29,045 nt of DNA from Flemingiibacterium sp045636265 (GTDB taxonomy: Bacteria > Bacillota > Clostridia > Oscillospirales > CAG-272). The position numbers and the translations under genes were made by a program. Location of the stretch: contig JAZTXD010000179.1 of the NCBI GenBank assembly GCA_045636265.1, positions 1-29,045 on the forward strand, written 5' to 3'. Each line of letters opens with the position of its first letter. Positions within the stretch are counted from its first letter, which is position 1. This document shows positions 7,548 through 14,394 of the stretch, one piece after another. The notes beneath the pieces are model-generated. The model ran no database searches. It was not told the origin of the DNA and saw only the letters and a list, made by a program, of their open reading frames with translations.

Positions 7548-8066
7548 TGTAGGGACAGGCGTCCCCGACTGTCCGCATAGCCGTATGCGTAAATGCGGTT
7601 TCGAGGAGGGTAGACAACCAGCTGCGCAGGTTTTCTGCCCTCCTCGGACTCCACCCGTTTTCCTTGCTTGGGATCGGCGCGCTCAAACAAGATTCGCGCG
7701 CCTATGTGCGAACATACCGCTTCGCCGGATGGCTTGCGGTACTCCCGCATGCGCTCAAGGTAGCAAAGGCTTTGCCTTTGCTTTTATTCGCGCTCGCTCG
7801 CCGTATGTTTGGCGCGGTGTGCCAACTGCGGCTCTAATCTAACTTAACAGCCTTCCCTTGGGGGAAGGTGGCGTGAAGCGCCGGATGAGGGTTACGTTTA
7901 TGCATATAGATGTCAGTGTGTACCACTGCACGGTTGTTGGCCGGGCCCCGACTACTGGGAACGTCCTGCGTTTACGCGATGTTCGGAGAGTTTAGCCAAC
8001 GTAATAAAGCTTGTATAAAGTTCTTTGGGCGACTTTCTTTCAAGAAAGTCGCAAATCGCGTCCCCT
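7548..8066. repeat. Composite intergenic repeat (family A right terminus plus family B arm and extra modules)
   Basis: This 520-bp non-coding stretch lies between cinA and glyA. From left to right it holds: the 28-nt hairpin module (7548-7575); a family B arm with its hairpin (7602-7646) and a GGCGCGC/TTCGCGCGCC region; a hairpin GCAAAGGC/GCCTTTGC (7763-7781); a CCTTCCC/GGGAAGG module ending in GCCGGATGAGGG (7851-7891) that recurs at 28751-28793; the GTACCACTGCACGG segment shared in reverse with the copies at 4125 and 20675; and a family A terminus with an 11-bp perfect stem GCGACTTTCTT/AAGAAAGTCGC (8029-8052). The left A terminus is missing. It ends immediately at the glyA stop. Confidence 0.8.
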
Positions 8067-8071
8067 AAATA

Positions 8072-9319
8072 TTATTTACCTTCGTAAAGCGGATATTTGT
8101 CACAGATTTTGGTAACCTCTGCGCGGATGTAGTCAGCGGAGTTTTCGAAATCTGTAGCGGTAAGCTTAATGAGGTGAGCGATTGTACGCATATCGTCCTC
8201 CTTAAGGCCACGGGAGGTGACTGCGGGAGTACCGATACGCACGCCGCTTGTAACGAACGGAGATTCGGGGTCGTTGGGGATAGCGTTCTTGTTAACGGTG
8301 ATGTAAACCTCGTCGAGCTGCTTTTCGAGCTGCTTACCGGTGATGCCCATGGAACGAAGGTCAACGAGCATGAGGTGGTTATCAGTACCGCCGGATACGA
8401 GGTCAAAGCCTTCTGCAACAAGAGCTTGTGCAAGTGCCTGCGCGTTTTTCACGATCTGCTCCTGATATGCCTTGAACTCGGGCTTGAGTGCCTCACCGAA
8501 GCAGATCGCCTTGGAAGCGATAACGTGCATGAGAGGGCCGCCCTGGGTTCCGGGGAATACAGCCTTGTTTATAGCCTTTGCAAGCTCTTCGCGGCAAAGG
8601 ATCATACCGCCGCGAGGACCGCGGAGGGTCTTATGTGTGGTGGTAGTAACAACATCTGCATAGGGTACGGGGTTCGGATGAAGTCCTGCCGCAACAAGTC
8701 CTGCGATGTGTGCCATATCTACCATGAGGTAAGCGCCAACGCTCTTTGCAATCTCGGAAAGGCGAGCGAAGTCGATTACTCTCGGATAAGCGGATGCGCC
8801 GGCAACGATGAGCTTCGGCTTGTTTTCCTGTGCCAGGAACTCAACCTTGTCATAGTCGATTCTGCCGTCATCCTCAACGCCGTAGGGGATGAAGTTGTAG
8901 AGAAGACCGGAGATGTTTACGGGGCTTCCGTGAGTAAGATGTCCGCCGTGAGCGAGGTTCATACCCATAACGGTGTCGCCGGGCTGAAGAAGCGCTATGT
9001 AAACAGCGGTGTTTGCCTGTGCGCCGGAGTGGGGCTGTACGTTTGCGTGCTCAGCTCCGAAAAGCTCGCATGCGCGGCGGCACGCGATATCCTCGGCGAT
9101 GTCAACGCACTCGCATCCGCCGTAGTAACGCTTGCCGGAGTAGCCCTCGGCATACTTGTTTGTGAGAACTGTGCCCATAGCCGCCATAACTGCGGGGGAA
9201 ACGACGTTTTCGGACGCGATAAGCTCAAGGCCTCTCTGCTGACGTGCGTATTCCTTCTTGATAGCCTCGCCTACCTCGGCGTCATACTGTGCGATAAAAT
9301 CCATGTTCTGCTTAACCAT
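8072..9319 (-). CDS. glyA: Serine hydroxymethyltransferase
   Basis: 415 aa, full length. This PLP enzyme converts serine and tetrahydrofolate to glycine and 5,10-methylene-tetrahydrofolate, the main one-carbon source for purine, thymidylate and methionine synthesis. Diagnostic stretches are RGLELIASENVVS near the N-terminus, YAEGYSGKRYYGGCE, NVQPHSGAQANTAVY, the cofactor lysine motif VVTTTTHKTLRGPRGG and FPGTQGGPLMHVIA. The start ATG at 9317-9319 follows AAGGAGAAC at good spacing. The gene is probably monocistronic, since a family A terminus hairpin follows its stop codon and a good sigma-A promoter precedes it at 9368-9396. Confidence 0.98.
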   Translation of the reverse strand: MVKQNMDFIAQYDAEVGEAIKKEYARQQRGLELIASENVVSPAVMAAMGTVLTNKYAEGYSGKRYYGGCECVDIAEDIACRRACELFGAEHANVQPHSGAQANTAVYIALLQPGDTVMGMNLAHGGHLTHGSPVNISGLLYNFIPYGVEDDGRIDYDKVEFLAQENKPKLIVAGASAYPRVIDFARLSEIAKSVGAYLMVDMAHIAGLVAAGLHPNPVPYADVVTTTTHKTLRGPRGGMILCREELAKAINKAVFPGTQGGPLMHVIASKAICFGEALKPEFKAYQEQIVKNAQALAQALVAEGFDLVSGGTDNHLMLVDLRSMGITGKQLEKQLDEVYITVNKNAIPNDPESPFVTSGVRIGTPAVTSRGLKEDDMRTIAHLIKLTATDFENSADYIRAEVTKICDKYPLYEGK

Positions 9320-9367
9320 TTTTGTTCTCCTTAAGATTTCATATTTAGCGATAATACTATAATTAAT

Positions 9368-9396
9368 ATTATACTATATTAAAGCGCAAAAAACAA
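9368..9396 (-). promoter_or_regulatory. Predicted sigma-A promoter of glyA
   Basis: On the minus strand TTGTTT (9391-9396) and TATAAT (9368-9373) are separated by 17 bp in very AT-rich DNA, about 50 bp upstream of the glyA start. The -10 matches consensus exactly. No riboswitch-like structure was noticed in the short leader. Confidence 0.7.
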
Positions 9397-9522
9397 TAAG
9401 TATTTTGTAAATATTCTGCGATGATAACAGCCGTATTTTTGGCAAAACAGCGATAAAATACCGAAATGAGCCAAATGACACCGATATTTATTCTGTGATT
9501 GCACAAAAAAAGATGATATTTT

Positions 9523-9603
9523 TGTCGAAAGTGTAAAAAATCGCTTTTTCTAATAAAAATGTGCTGTGAGGTATTGACATAAAGCACAAAAATATGGTAT
9601 CAT
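9523..9603 (+). promoter_or_regulatory. Predicted promoter of the MinD-like/MgsA-like pair, with upstream 0A-box match
   Basis: TTGACA (9574-9579), an 18-bp spacer and TATCAT (9598-9603) form a good sigma-A promoter ending about 22 bp before the ATG at 9625. Upstream, TGTCGAA at 9523-9529 is an exact match to the core Spo0A box, and TTCGACG at 9653-9659 is a 6/7 match on the other strand. The promoter is fairly secure. The Spo0A site is only suggestive, because 7-mers of this kind also occur by chance inside coding regions of the window (for example near 1400 and 13660). Confidence 0.55.
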
Positions 9604-9624
9604 ATTATCGGTACACTGTGCGAA

Positions 9625-10470
9625 ATGTGTTTTGGCACAAAAACCAGCAAAATTTCGACGGAGGACGGGAAAACGGTTAAGATCACACTCATAACTTCGT
9701 GCAAAGGCGGCGTGGGAAAGTCCACCGTGGCAGCCAATCTTGCGATGTCGCTTGCCGTGCGCGGCAAAAAAGTGCTGCTTTGCGACTGCGATTTCGATAT
9801 GCGGTGTCTTGACCTTATGCTCGGAGTCGAAAACGAAATAATGTACGATTTGTACGATGCCGCCAAAAGAGGTGTCCCGATAGACAGGGTTCTTATCCGT
9901 GACACCCGGTGCGAAAACTTATATTTTGCCGCCGCGCCTTATAAGGGCGGACGGGAAATAACGGCAGAGGAATTTGCCGGAATAATCAAGAGTGCACTTG
10001 AATTTGAGGCGTTTGACAATATCATACTCGACACGCCCGGCTCGCTCGGAGTTCCGGCTGTAATGGATTCGGGGGTTGCCGACAGCGCGATAATCGTGGC
10101 ATCGCATCAGCCCTCAAGCATACGTGCCGCGGGGCAAACGGGAGAATATCTCGCAAGATGCCGTATCGGCGAGCAGCGACTGCTCATCAACAGCTTTGAC
10201 ATGGAAGCGGCGATAGACGGTAACAGACCGGGAATAAACGAAATAATCGACCGATCGTTCATACAGCTTTGCGGAATAGTTCCGTATGAGAAGGCTTTGA
10301 TGGTCGGTGCGGAAACGGGCAAGCTTGCCTGCCAGATAAAAAAATCCAACGCCCGTGCGGCGTTTGACAACATTGCCGGACGGCTTTGCGGAAGCTATGT
10401 TCCGCTGTTTAACGGCTTTGCCGGGGCAAAAACTAAAAAGCGCATAAAGCGTTTACTTTGGAAGTTATAA
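9625..10470 (+). CDS. MinD/ParA-like ATPase with C-terminal amphipathic membrane-targeting helix
   Basis: 281 aa from the ATG at 9625. The deviant Walker A motif KGGVGKST is at residues 27-34, switch I is DCDFDMRCLDLMLG (54-67), followed by NEIMYDLYDAAKRG and NIILDTPGSLG as Walker B. The order and spacing follow MinD closely (compare LENRIVYDLVDVV in MinD). The C-terminus KTKKRIKRLLWKL looks like the MinD membrane-targeting helix. MinD dimerises with ATP on the membrane and positions the division machinery through MinC; no minC, minE or divIVA is in the window. The start is uncertain: there is no Shine-Dalgarno before 9625, whereas GACGGAGG at 9657-9664 precedes codon 18 (GTT), where most MinD proteins begin. 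It is followed 35 bp later by the MgsA-family gene. Other ParA-type roles are possible. Confidence 0.85.
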   Translation: MCFGTKTSKISTEDGKTVKITLITSCKGGVGKSTVAANLAMSLAVRGKKVLLCDCDFDMRCLDLMLGVENEIMYDLYDAAKRGVPIDRVLIRDTRCENLYFAAAPYKGGREITAEEFAGIIKSALEFEAFDNIILDTPGSLGVPAVMDSGVADSAIIVASHQPSSIRAAGQTGEYLARCRIGEQRLLINSFDMEAAIDGNRPGINEIIDRSFIQLCGIVPYEKALMVGAETGKLACQIKKSNARAAFDNIAGRLCGSYVPLFNGFAGAKTKKRIKRLLWKL

Positions 10471-10505
10471 CACCACTTGGAATTTCTGCAGAAAGGAAGA
10501 AATAA

Positions 10506-10925
10506 ATGGAAATAGCTATAATTGCGGACGATAAGAAAAAGGAACTTATGACACAGTTCTGCATTGCATATTGCGGAATACTTTGCAAACACAATCTGTG
10601 TGCCACCGGCATCACGGGAAAATATATATCAGAGGCGACCGGTCTTAACATTGAGCGTCTTTTGTCCGGTTCCCAGGGCGGAACACAGCAGATAACCTCA
10701 CGTCTTGCATACAATGAGATTGACCTGCTTATTTTCTTCCGCGACACGTCGAAGGACACCGCGTTTGACGAGGAGGCACACACGCTTCTTCGCATGTGCG
10801 ATGTATACAACGTGCCTGTAGCAACTAATATCGCCACTGCCGAGGTGCTCGTATGTGCACTTGAAAACGGCGGTCTTGATTGGCGCGATATTGTCAATCC
10901 GAAGTCGGAATATAACAGAAGATGA
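10506..10925 (+). CDS. mgsA: Methylglyoxal-synthase-family protein, catalytic residues largely lost
   Basis: 139 aa, family length. Methylglyoxal synthase turns dihydroxyacetone phosphate into methylglyoxal plus phosphate. The fold is clear: ATGITGKYISEATG (33-46), SGSQGGTQQI (54-63), LLIFFRD (74-80), LLRMCDVYNVPVATNIATAEVLV (two blocks from 94). Aligned by eye with the E. coli enzyme as I recall it, the catalytic Asp71 is Thr60, His98 is Phe87, Asp101 is Glu90, His19 is Asp8 and Thr47 is Ile36, while Asp20 and Asp91 remain (Asp9, Asp80). It is therefore probably not a normal methylglyoxal synthase. The start has GAAAGGAAG upstream and the gene follows the MinD-like ATPase by 35 bp. mgsA commonly sits at the end of minCDE-rodA clusters in Clostridia, so this pair looks like a reduced version. 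A terminator follows at 10931. Confidence 0.88.
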   Translation: MEIAIIADDKKKELMTQFCIAYCGILCKHNLCATGITGKYISEATGLNIERLLSGSQGGTQQITSRLAYNEIDLLIFFRDTSKDTAFDEEAHTLLRMCDVYNVPVATNIATAEVLVCALENGGLDWRDIVNPKSEYNRR

Positions 10926-10930
10926 TGCGA

Positions 10931-10960
10931 AAGCCGCCGTGAAAACGGCGGTTTTCTTTT
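10931..10960 (+). terminator. Rho-independent terminator after the MgsA-family gene
   Basis: GCCGCC and GGCGGT form a stem around GTGAAAAC, followed by TTTTCTTTT, starting 5 bp after the stop codon. Directly after it a second small hairpin, GGCGC/GCGCC (10962-10975), marks the edge of a family B repeat. Confidence 0.8.
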
Positions 10961-11360
10961 CGGCGCTTTCGCGCCGAGGGATGCGTAAAAGAGGGGATGT
11001 ACAACCAACTGCGTAGGTTTTACATTCCCTTTTAGACTCCCCTGCTTTCCTTGCCGGTGCCCGACTCGCGCTCAAAAAAAGATTCGCGCTGTAAAGCGGT
11101 TATCGAAAGACACTGCTCCACTCTATCGGTTAGTGGAATAGGACGGTGCCTAAAATGTGGGCGGTGTGTTTCCACTTTTGGCGCGAATAGAGCCGGAGGG
11201 CGAAAGCCCGATCGGCGATCTTGAGCGCGCGGAGGAGCGCCTCCGGCGCAAGCCAAGGAAAGAGGGAGGAGTCCGAGGAGGGACGAAAACCTGCGGCGTT
11301 TGACGCTGGTTGTCGTCCCTCCTTGGTATTACGCAAAACCTCGGCGGCACCGCCGCCGAA
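10961..11360. repeat. Family B intergenic repeat, copy 1 (about 390 bp imperfect palindrome)
   Basis: Lies between the convergent MgsA-family and YgjV-like genes. Left arm: GGCGC/GCGCC hairpin, GGATGCGTAA, arm hairpin 10989-11034, CTTTCCTTGC and CGCGCTCAAAAAAAGATTCG. The centre contains CCACTCTATCGGTTAGTGG. The right arm is the reverse: GGGCGGTGTGTTTCC, a GGAGCGCCTCC hairpin, CAAGGAAAG, arm hairpin 11274-11325, TTACGCAAAACCTCGGCGG. The two arms are reverse complements of each other with scattered differences, and each arm also self-folds. Small ORFs here have no family resemblance and are rejected. Confidence 0.85.
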
Positions 11361-11361
11361 C

Positions 11362-11396
11362 AGAGAAAAGCGAGGGATTACCCCTCGCTTTTCTTA
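11362..11396 (-). terminator. Terminator hairpin enclosing the stop codon of the YgjV-like gene
   Basis: Thirteen-base arms AGAAAAGCGAGGG (11364-11376) and CCCTCGCTTTTCT (11382-11394) are fully complementary around a 5-nt loop that contains the TAA stop (11378-11380). Read leftwards the 3' arm ends in TTTTCT, which acts as a partial U-run. It ends the nfnA-nfnB-ygjV unit. Confidence 0.75.
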
Positions 11397-11926
11397 TGTA
11401 TATCAAGTCTTATCATGCCAATGATTATCGAAACAATGCTGAATGCCTCGCAGAGTATCGCACCTATCGAAAAATAGATGATGTTGTAAATCAGCCACGC
11501 CGGCGAGGTGATAAGTCCGAATCTGCGGACAGACTTTGCGTCCTTGCAGTACAGTCCGAGATTGGACGCCGTCATGCCGATGACCGGGAGAAGTCCGACG
11601 ATAAGGTTGAACGCGGTCGGCTCGGTTTTGAATATCGGAAGCGTGAACGTTAGCACGTACACGGCGGCATATGCCAGGATAAAGCCCACAAGCCAGATCG
11701 GCTTGTCTGCGTGAAGCTTCTGCTTGTTATAGTAGACGATGGCACGCACATTTGCTATGACATTAAGCAGTGCGCCGGTTACCGCTCCGAGTATCAGGAA
11801 GCTTACCGCAAAGAAAAGTGTGCTTACGATCTGCATGGCAATGTGTGTTCTCTGCACCTTGCACTGGAATGAGAGAATTGCTATCGCCATTGCGATTATG
11901 CTTAAAATCTGTCCAACAACCTGCAT
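11378..11926 (-). CDS. YgjV-family inner-membrane protein
   Basis: 182 aa, with about five or six hydrophobic segments covering nearly the whole chain. It resembles the YgjV family of bacterial inner-membrane proteins: the opening VVGQILSIIAMAIAILSFQCK, ALLNVIANVRAIVYY and the SPAWLIYNIIYFSIGAI region are typical (recognition from memory, moderate certainty). Molecular function is unknown for the family. The ATG lies 11 bp after the nfnB stop, with GCGAGGAC as binding site, so it is co-transcribed with NfnAB. The link to redox metabolism may be accidental. The stop codon sits in the loop of the terminator hairpin. Confidence 0.8.
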   Translation of the reverse strand: MQVVGQILSIIAMAIAILSFQCKVQRTHIAMQIVSTLFFAVSFLILGAVTGALLNVIANVRAIVYYNKQKLHADKPIWLVGFILAYAAVYVLTFTLPIFKTEPTAFNLIVGLLPVIGMTASNLGLYCKDAKSVRRFGLITSPAWLIYNIIYFSIGAILCEAFSIVSIIIGMIRLDIHKKSEG

Positions 11927-11937
11927 AATGTCCTCGC

Positions 11938-13353
11938 TTACTTCGACAAATACTCGTCAATCGCCTTCGCCGCAACCTTGCCCGCACCCATTGCGGAGAT
12001 TACGGTTGCCGCACCGGTTACAGCGTCACCGCCGGCATAAACTCCGGCCTTGGTGGTCGCGCCGGTTGCTTCCTCAACGATGATGCCGCCGCGGCGGTTG
12101 ACCTCAAGTCCCTCGGTGGTCGACTTGATAAGCGGATTCGGGGATGTACCGATCGACATAACAACTGTGTCAACGTCAATCGTGAACTCGCTTCCGGGGA
12201 CCGGAATAGGTGAGCGTCTGCCGCGCTCATCCGGCTCGCTAAGCTCCATTTTGATGCACTTCATGCCGATAACACGACCGTTCTTCGGGTCACGCTTGTC
12301 ATCGGGATTGCGATATCCGAGGATTTCCACAGGATTATTGAGAAGCATAAACTCAACACCCTCTTCGATCGCATGCTCAACCTCCTCGCGGCGTGCTGGA
12401 AGCTCATCCATAGATCGGCGATATACGATATACACCTTTTCTGCGCCAAGGCGGAGTGCTGTACGTGCCGCGTCCATAGCAACGTTTCCGCCGCCGACAA
12501 CGGCAACCTTGCCGCCCTTGGAAATAGGCGTTACGGGATCGTCGAGATATGCTTTCATGAGGTTGCTTCTGGTGAGGTATTCGTTTGCGGAGTAAACGCC
12601 GTTGAGGCTCTCTCCGGGGATGTTCATAAAGCTGGGAAGTCCCGCGCCGGAGCCGATGAATACAGCTTCAAAGCCCATGTCAAAAAGCTCGTCAACGGTG
12701 AGCGTTTTGCCGATGATCACGTTGGTTTCGATATCAACGCCCATTGCCTTTAAGTTGTTGACCTCCTTGGCAACTATAGCCTTGGGAAGTCTGAATTCGG
12801 GGATGCCGTAAACAAGCACGCCGCCTGCGGTGTGCAGTGCTTCGAAAACAGTTACCTTGTAGCCCTTCTTGGCAAGATCGCCGGCACATGTAAGTCCCGA
12901 CGGACCGGAGCCGACAACGGCACCCTTGTGTCCGTTTGACTCTGGGACGGTGACATCGCCGTCTGTGTGAGCGTTATGCCAGTCGGCAACGAAACGCTCG
13001 AGTCTGCCGATTCCGACAGGCTCGCCCTTGATGCCGCGAACGCATTTCGCCTCGCACTGGGTTTCCTGGGGGCAGACACGTCCGCATACCGCCGGAAGCG
13101 AGGACGAACGGTTGATTATCTGATAAGCGCCCTCAAAATCGCCCTCTTTTATCTTTGCGATAAACTCGGGGATGTGGATATTTACGGGACAGCCGGTAAC
13201 ACACGGCATATTTTTGCAGTTAAGACAGCGAAGTGCCTCGTCGATCGCTGTTGCCTCGTCGTATCCGAGGGCAACCTCGTCAAAATTATGTGCGCGAACC
13301 TCAGGTGCCTGAGATGGCATCGGGTTCTTATTCGGTGACATATTTGCAGCCAT
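11938..13353 (-). CDS. nfnB: NfnB-type large subunit of NADH-dependent ferredoxin:NADP+ oxidoreductase (GltD/SudA-like)
   Basis: 471 aa. Two N-terminal cysteine clusters ligate [4Fe-4S] centres: CLNCKNMPCVTGCP (about residues 43-56) and CGRVCPQETQCEAKC (about 90-104). A FAD motif GSGPSGLTCAGDLAKKG and an NADP motif VVGGGNVAMDAARTALRLGA follow, and the C-terminus has the GDAVTGAATVISAMGAGK signature. The protein alone resembles glutamate synthase small subunits, but the gene directly upstream encodes the matching NfnA-type subunit, which identifies the complex. Nfn reversibly couples NADPH oxidation to reduction of NAD+ and ferredoxin by flavin-based bifurcation in the cytosol of anaerobes. 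A glutamate-synthase role is less likely because no GltB-type large subunit is present. The start is preceded by CGGAGGAAAA, 17 bp after nfnA. Confidence 0.93.
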   Translation of the reverse strand: MAANMSPNKNPMPSQAPEVRAHNFDEVALGYDEATAIDEALRCLNCKNMPCVTGCPVNIHIPEFIAKIKEGDFEGAYQIINRSSSLPAVCGRVCPQETQCEAKCVRGIKGEPVGIGRLERFVADWHNAHTDGDVTVPESNGHKGAVVGSGPSGLTCAGDLAKKGYKVTVFEALHTAGGVLVYGIPEFRLPKAIVAKEVNNLKAMGVDIETNVIIGKTLTVDELFDMGFEAVFIGSGAGLPSFMNIPGESLNGVYSANEYLTRSNLMKAYLDDPVTPISKGGKVAVVGGGNVAMDAARTALRLGAEKVYIVYRRSMDELPARREEVEHAIEEGVEFMLLNNPVEILGYRNPDDKRDPKNGRVIGMKCIKMELSEPDERGRRSPIPVPGSEFTIDVDTVVMSIGTSPNPLIKSTTEGLEVNRRGGIIVEEATGATTKAGVYAGGDAVTGAATVISAMGAGKVAAKAIDEYLSK

Positions 13354-13370
13354 TTCTGTTTTTCCTCCGC

Positions 13371-14207
13371 TTACATTTTCTTGAAGAGATTGCAGGTTTC
13401 CTCGTGCGCGTGGCGCTCAAACTCGCGGAACATTCCGCCGCGCTCCATCGCAGAGTCGAAATCAACCTCGTATCCGTCGAAATCGGGACCGTCAACGCAG
13501 GCGAACTTGGTCTTGTCGCCAACGGTGAGTCGGCATCCGCCGCACATTCCCGTGCCGTCGATCATAATGGGGTTCATCGACACGATGCAGGGGATACCCG
13601 TTGGGCGAGTTGCCTCAACGACAAACTTCATCATGATCAGCGGACCTATGGTGATAACCTTGTCGAAACGCTCACCTGCGGCGAACATTTCGTTCAGCGG
13701 TACGCAGACGTTACCCTGTCTGCCATAAGAACCGTCGTCGGTCATAACGAAGAGGCGCTCGGAAGCGGCGGTGAACTCATCCTCGAGGATAAGCAGATCC
13801 TTTGAACGGAATCCGATGACGGATGTAACCTCGCATCCCATATCGTGAAGTGCCTGTGCGATAGGCATTGCAATCGCGCAGCCGACACCGCCGCCCACGA
13901 TGCAGACCTTCTTAAGGCCTTCAAGCTCTGTGGGAGTGCCGAGAGGGCCGGCGAAGTCTTCGATATAATCGCCGACGTTTTTGTGATTAAGTTTTTCGGT
14001 AGTGGCACCGACTATCTGGAATATTATTTTTACTGTACCCGCATCTCTGTCGTATCCGGCAATGGTGAGCGGAATACGCTCGCCGTCAGCGTCTGTGCGA
14101 AGGATGATGAACTGACCGGGCTGTGCCTTTCTGGCAACGAGGGGAGCCTCGATATCCATCATAGTGACGGTGGGATTAAGGGATTTTTTAGCGGCTATTT
14201 TATACAT
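13371..14207 (-). CDS. nfnA: NfnA-type small subunit (ferredoxin-NADP reductase/sulfide dehydrogenase-like FAD protein)
   Basis: 278 aa from the ATG at 14207, chosen because AAGGAG lies 8 bp upstream; an in-frame ATG at 14243 has no such site. The N-terminal FAD domain contains QPGQFIILRTDADGERIPLTIAG, the NAD-binding domain starts with VCIVGGGVGCAIAMPIAQAL, and the C-terminal CGGCRLTVGDKTKFACVDGP (Cys-rich, about 223-246 with the preceding GMC) ligates a [2Fe-2S] cluster. It pairs with NfnB just downstream to form the bifurcating transhydrogenase. The same family is also annotated as sulfide dehydrogenase subunit B or PyrK-like, but the NfnB neighbour settles it. It is transcribed from a good promoter at 14271-14300. 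Confidence 0.93.
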   Translation of the reverse strand: MYKIAAKKSLNPTVTMMDIEAPLVARKAQPGQFIILRTDADGERIPLTIAGYDRDAGTVKIIFQIVGATTEKLNHKNVGDYIEDFAGPLGTPTELEGLKKVCIVGGGVGCAIAMPIAQALHDMGCEVTSVIGFRSKDLLILEDEFTAASERLFVMTDDGSYGRQGNVCVPLNEMFAAGERFDKVITIGPLIMMKFVVEATRPTGIPCIVSMNPIMIDGTGMCGGCRLTVGDKTKFACVDGPDFDGYEVDFDSAMERGGMFREFERHAHEETCNLFKKM

Positions 14208-14270
14208 AGCGATCTCCTTGTGATATATCGTATGGCGCGACACGCGCCGTATTTTTGCGTATACATTATT

Positions 14271-14300
14271 ATTATATCACACATCGCACCGCAATTGCAA
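14271..14300 (-). promoter_or_regulatory. Predicted sigma-A promoter of nfnAB-ygjV
   Basis: On the minus strand TTGCAA (14295-14300), an 18-bp spacer and a consensus TATAAT (14271-14276) lie about 65 bp before the nfnA start. The leader contains GGCGCGTGTCGCGCC, a small hairpin (about 14235-14249) of unknown role. Confidence 0.7.
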
Positions 14301-14394
14301 GAGGGTATTGCGCACAAATGTGACGTTTTTTGTTGTAAATTTGTGCTTTTTTCGGCGCAGTTCCGACAAAAACAAGCGGTACACATGGGCGCTA

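Noticed and set aside
8174..9334. 386-codon open frame antisense to glyA
   Set aside because: It lies wholly opposite a complete serine hydroxymethyltransferase gene; the composition is a codon-bias shadow with scattered cysteines and no motif.
11130..11424. Small open frames in the family B repeat between the MgsA-family and YgjV-like genes
   Set aside because: The same translated fragments occur in other repeat copies only because the DNA is repeated; no start signal or conserved frame is present.
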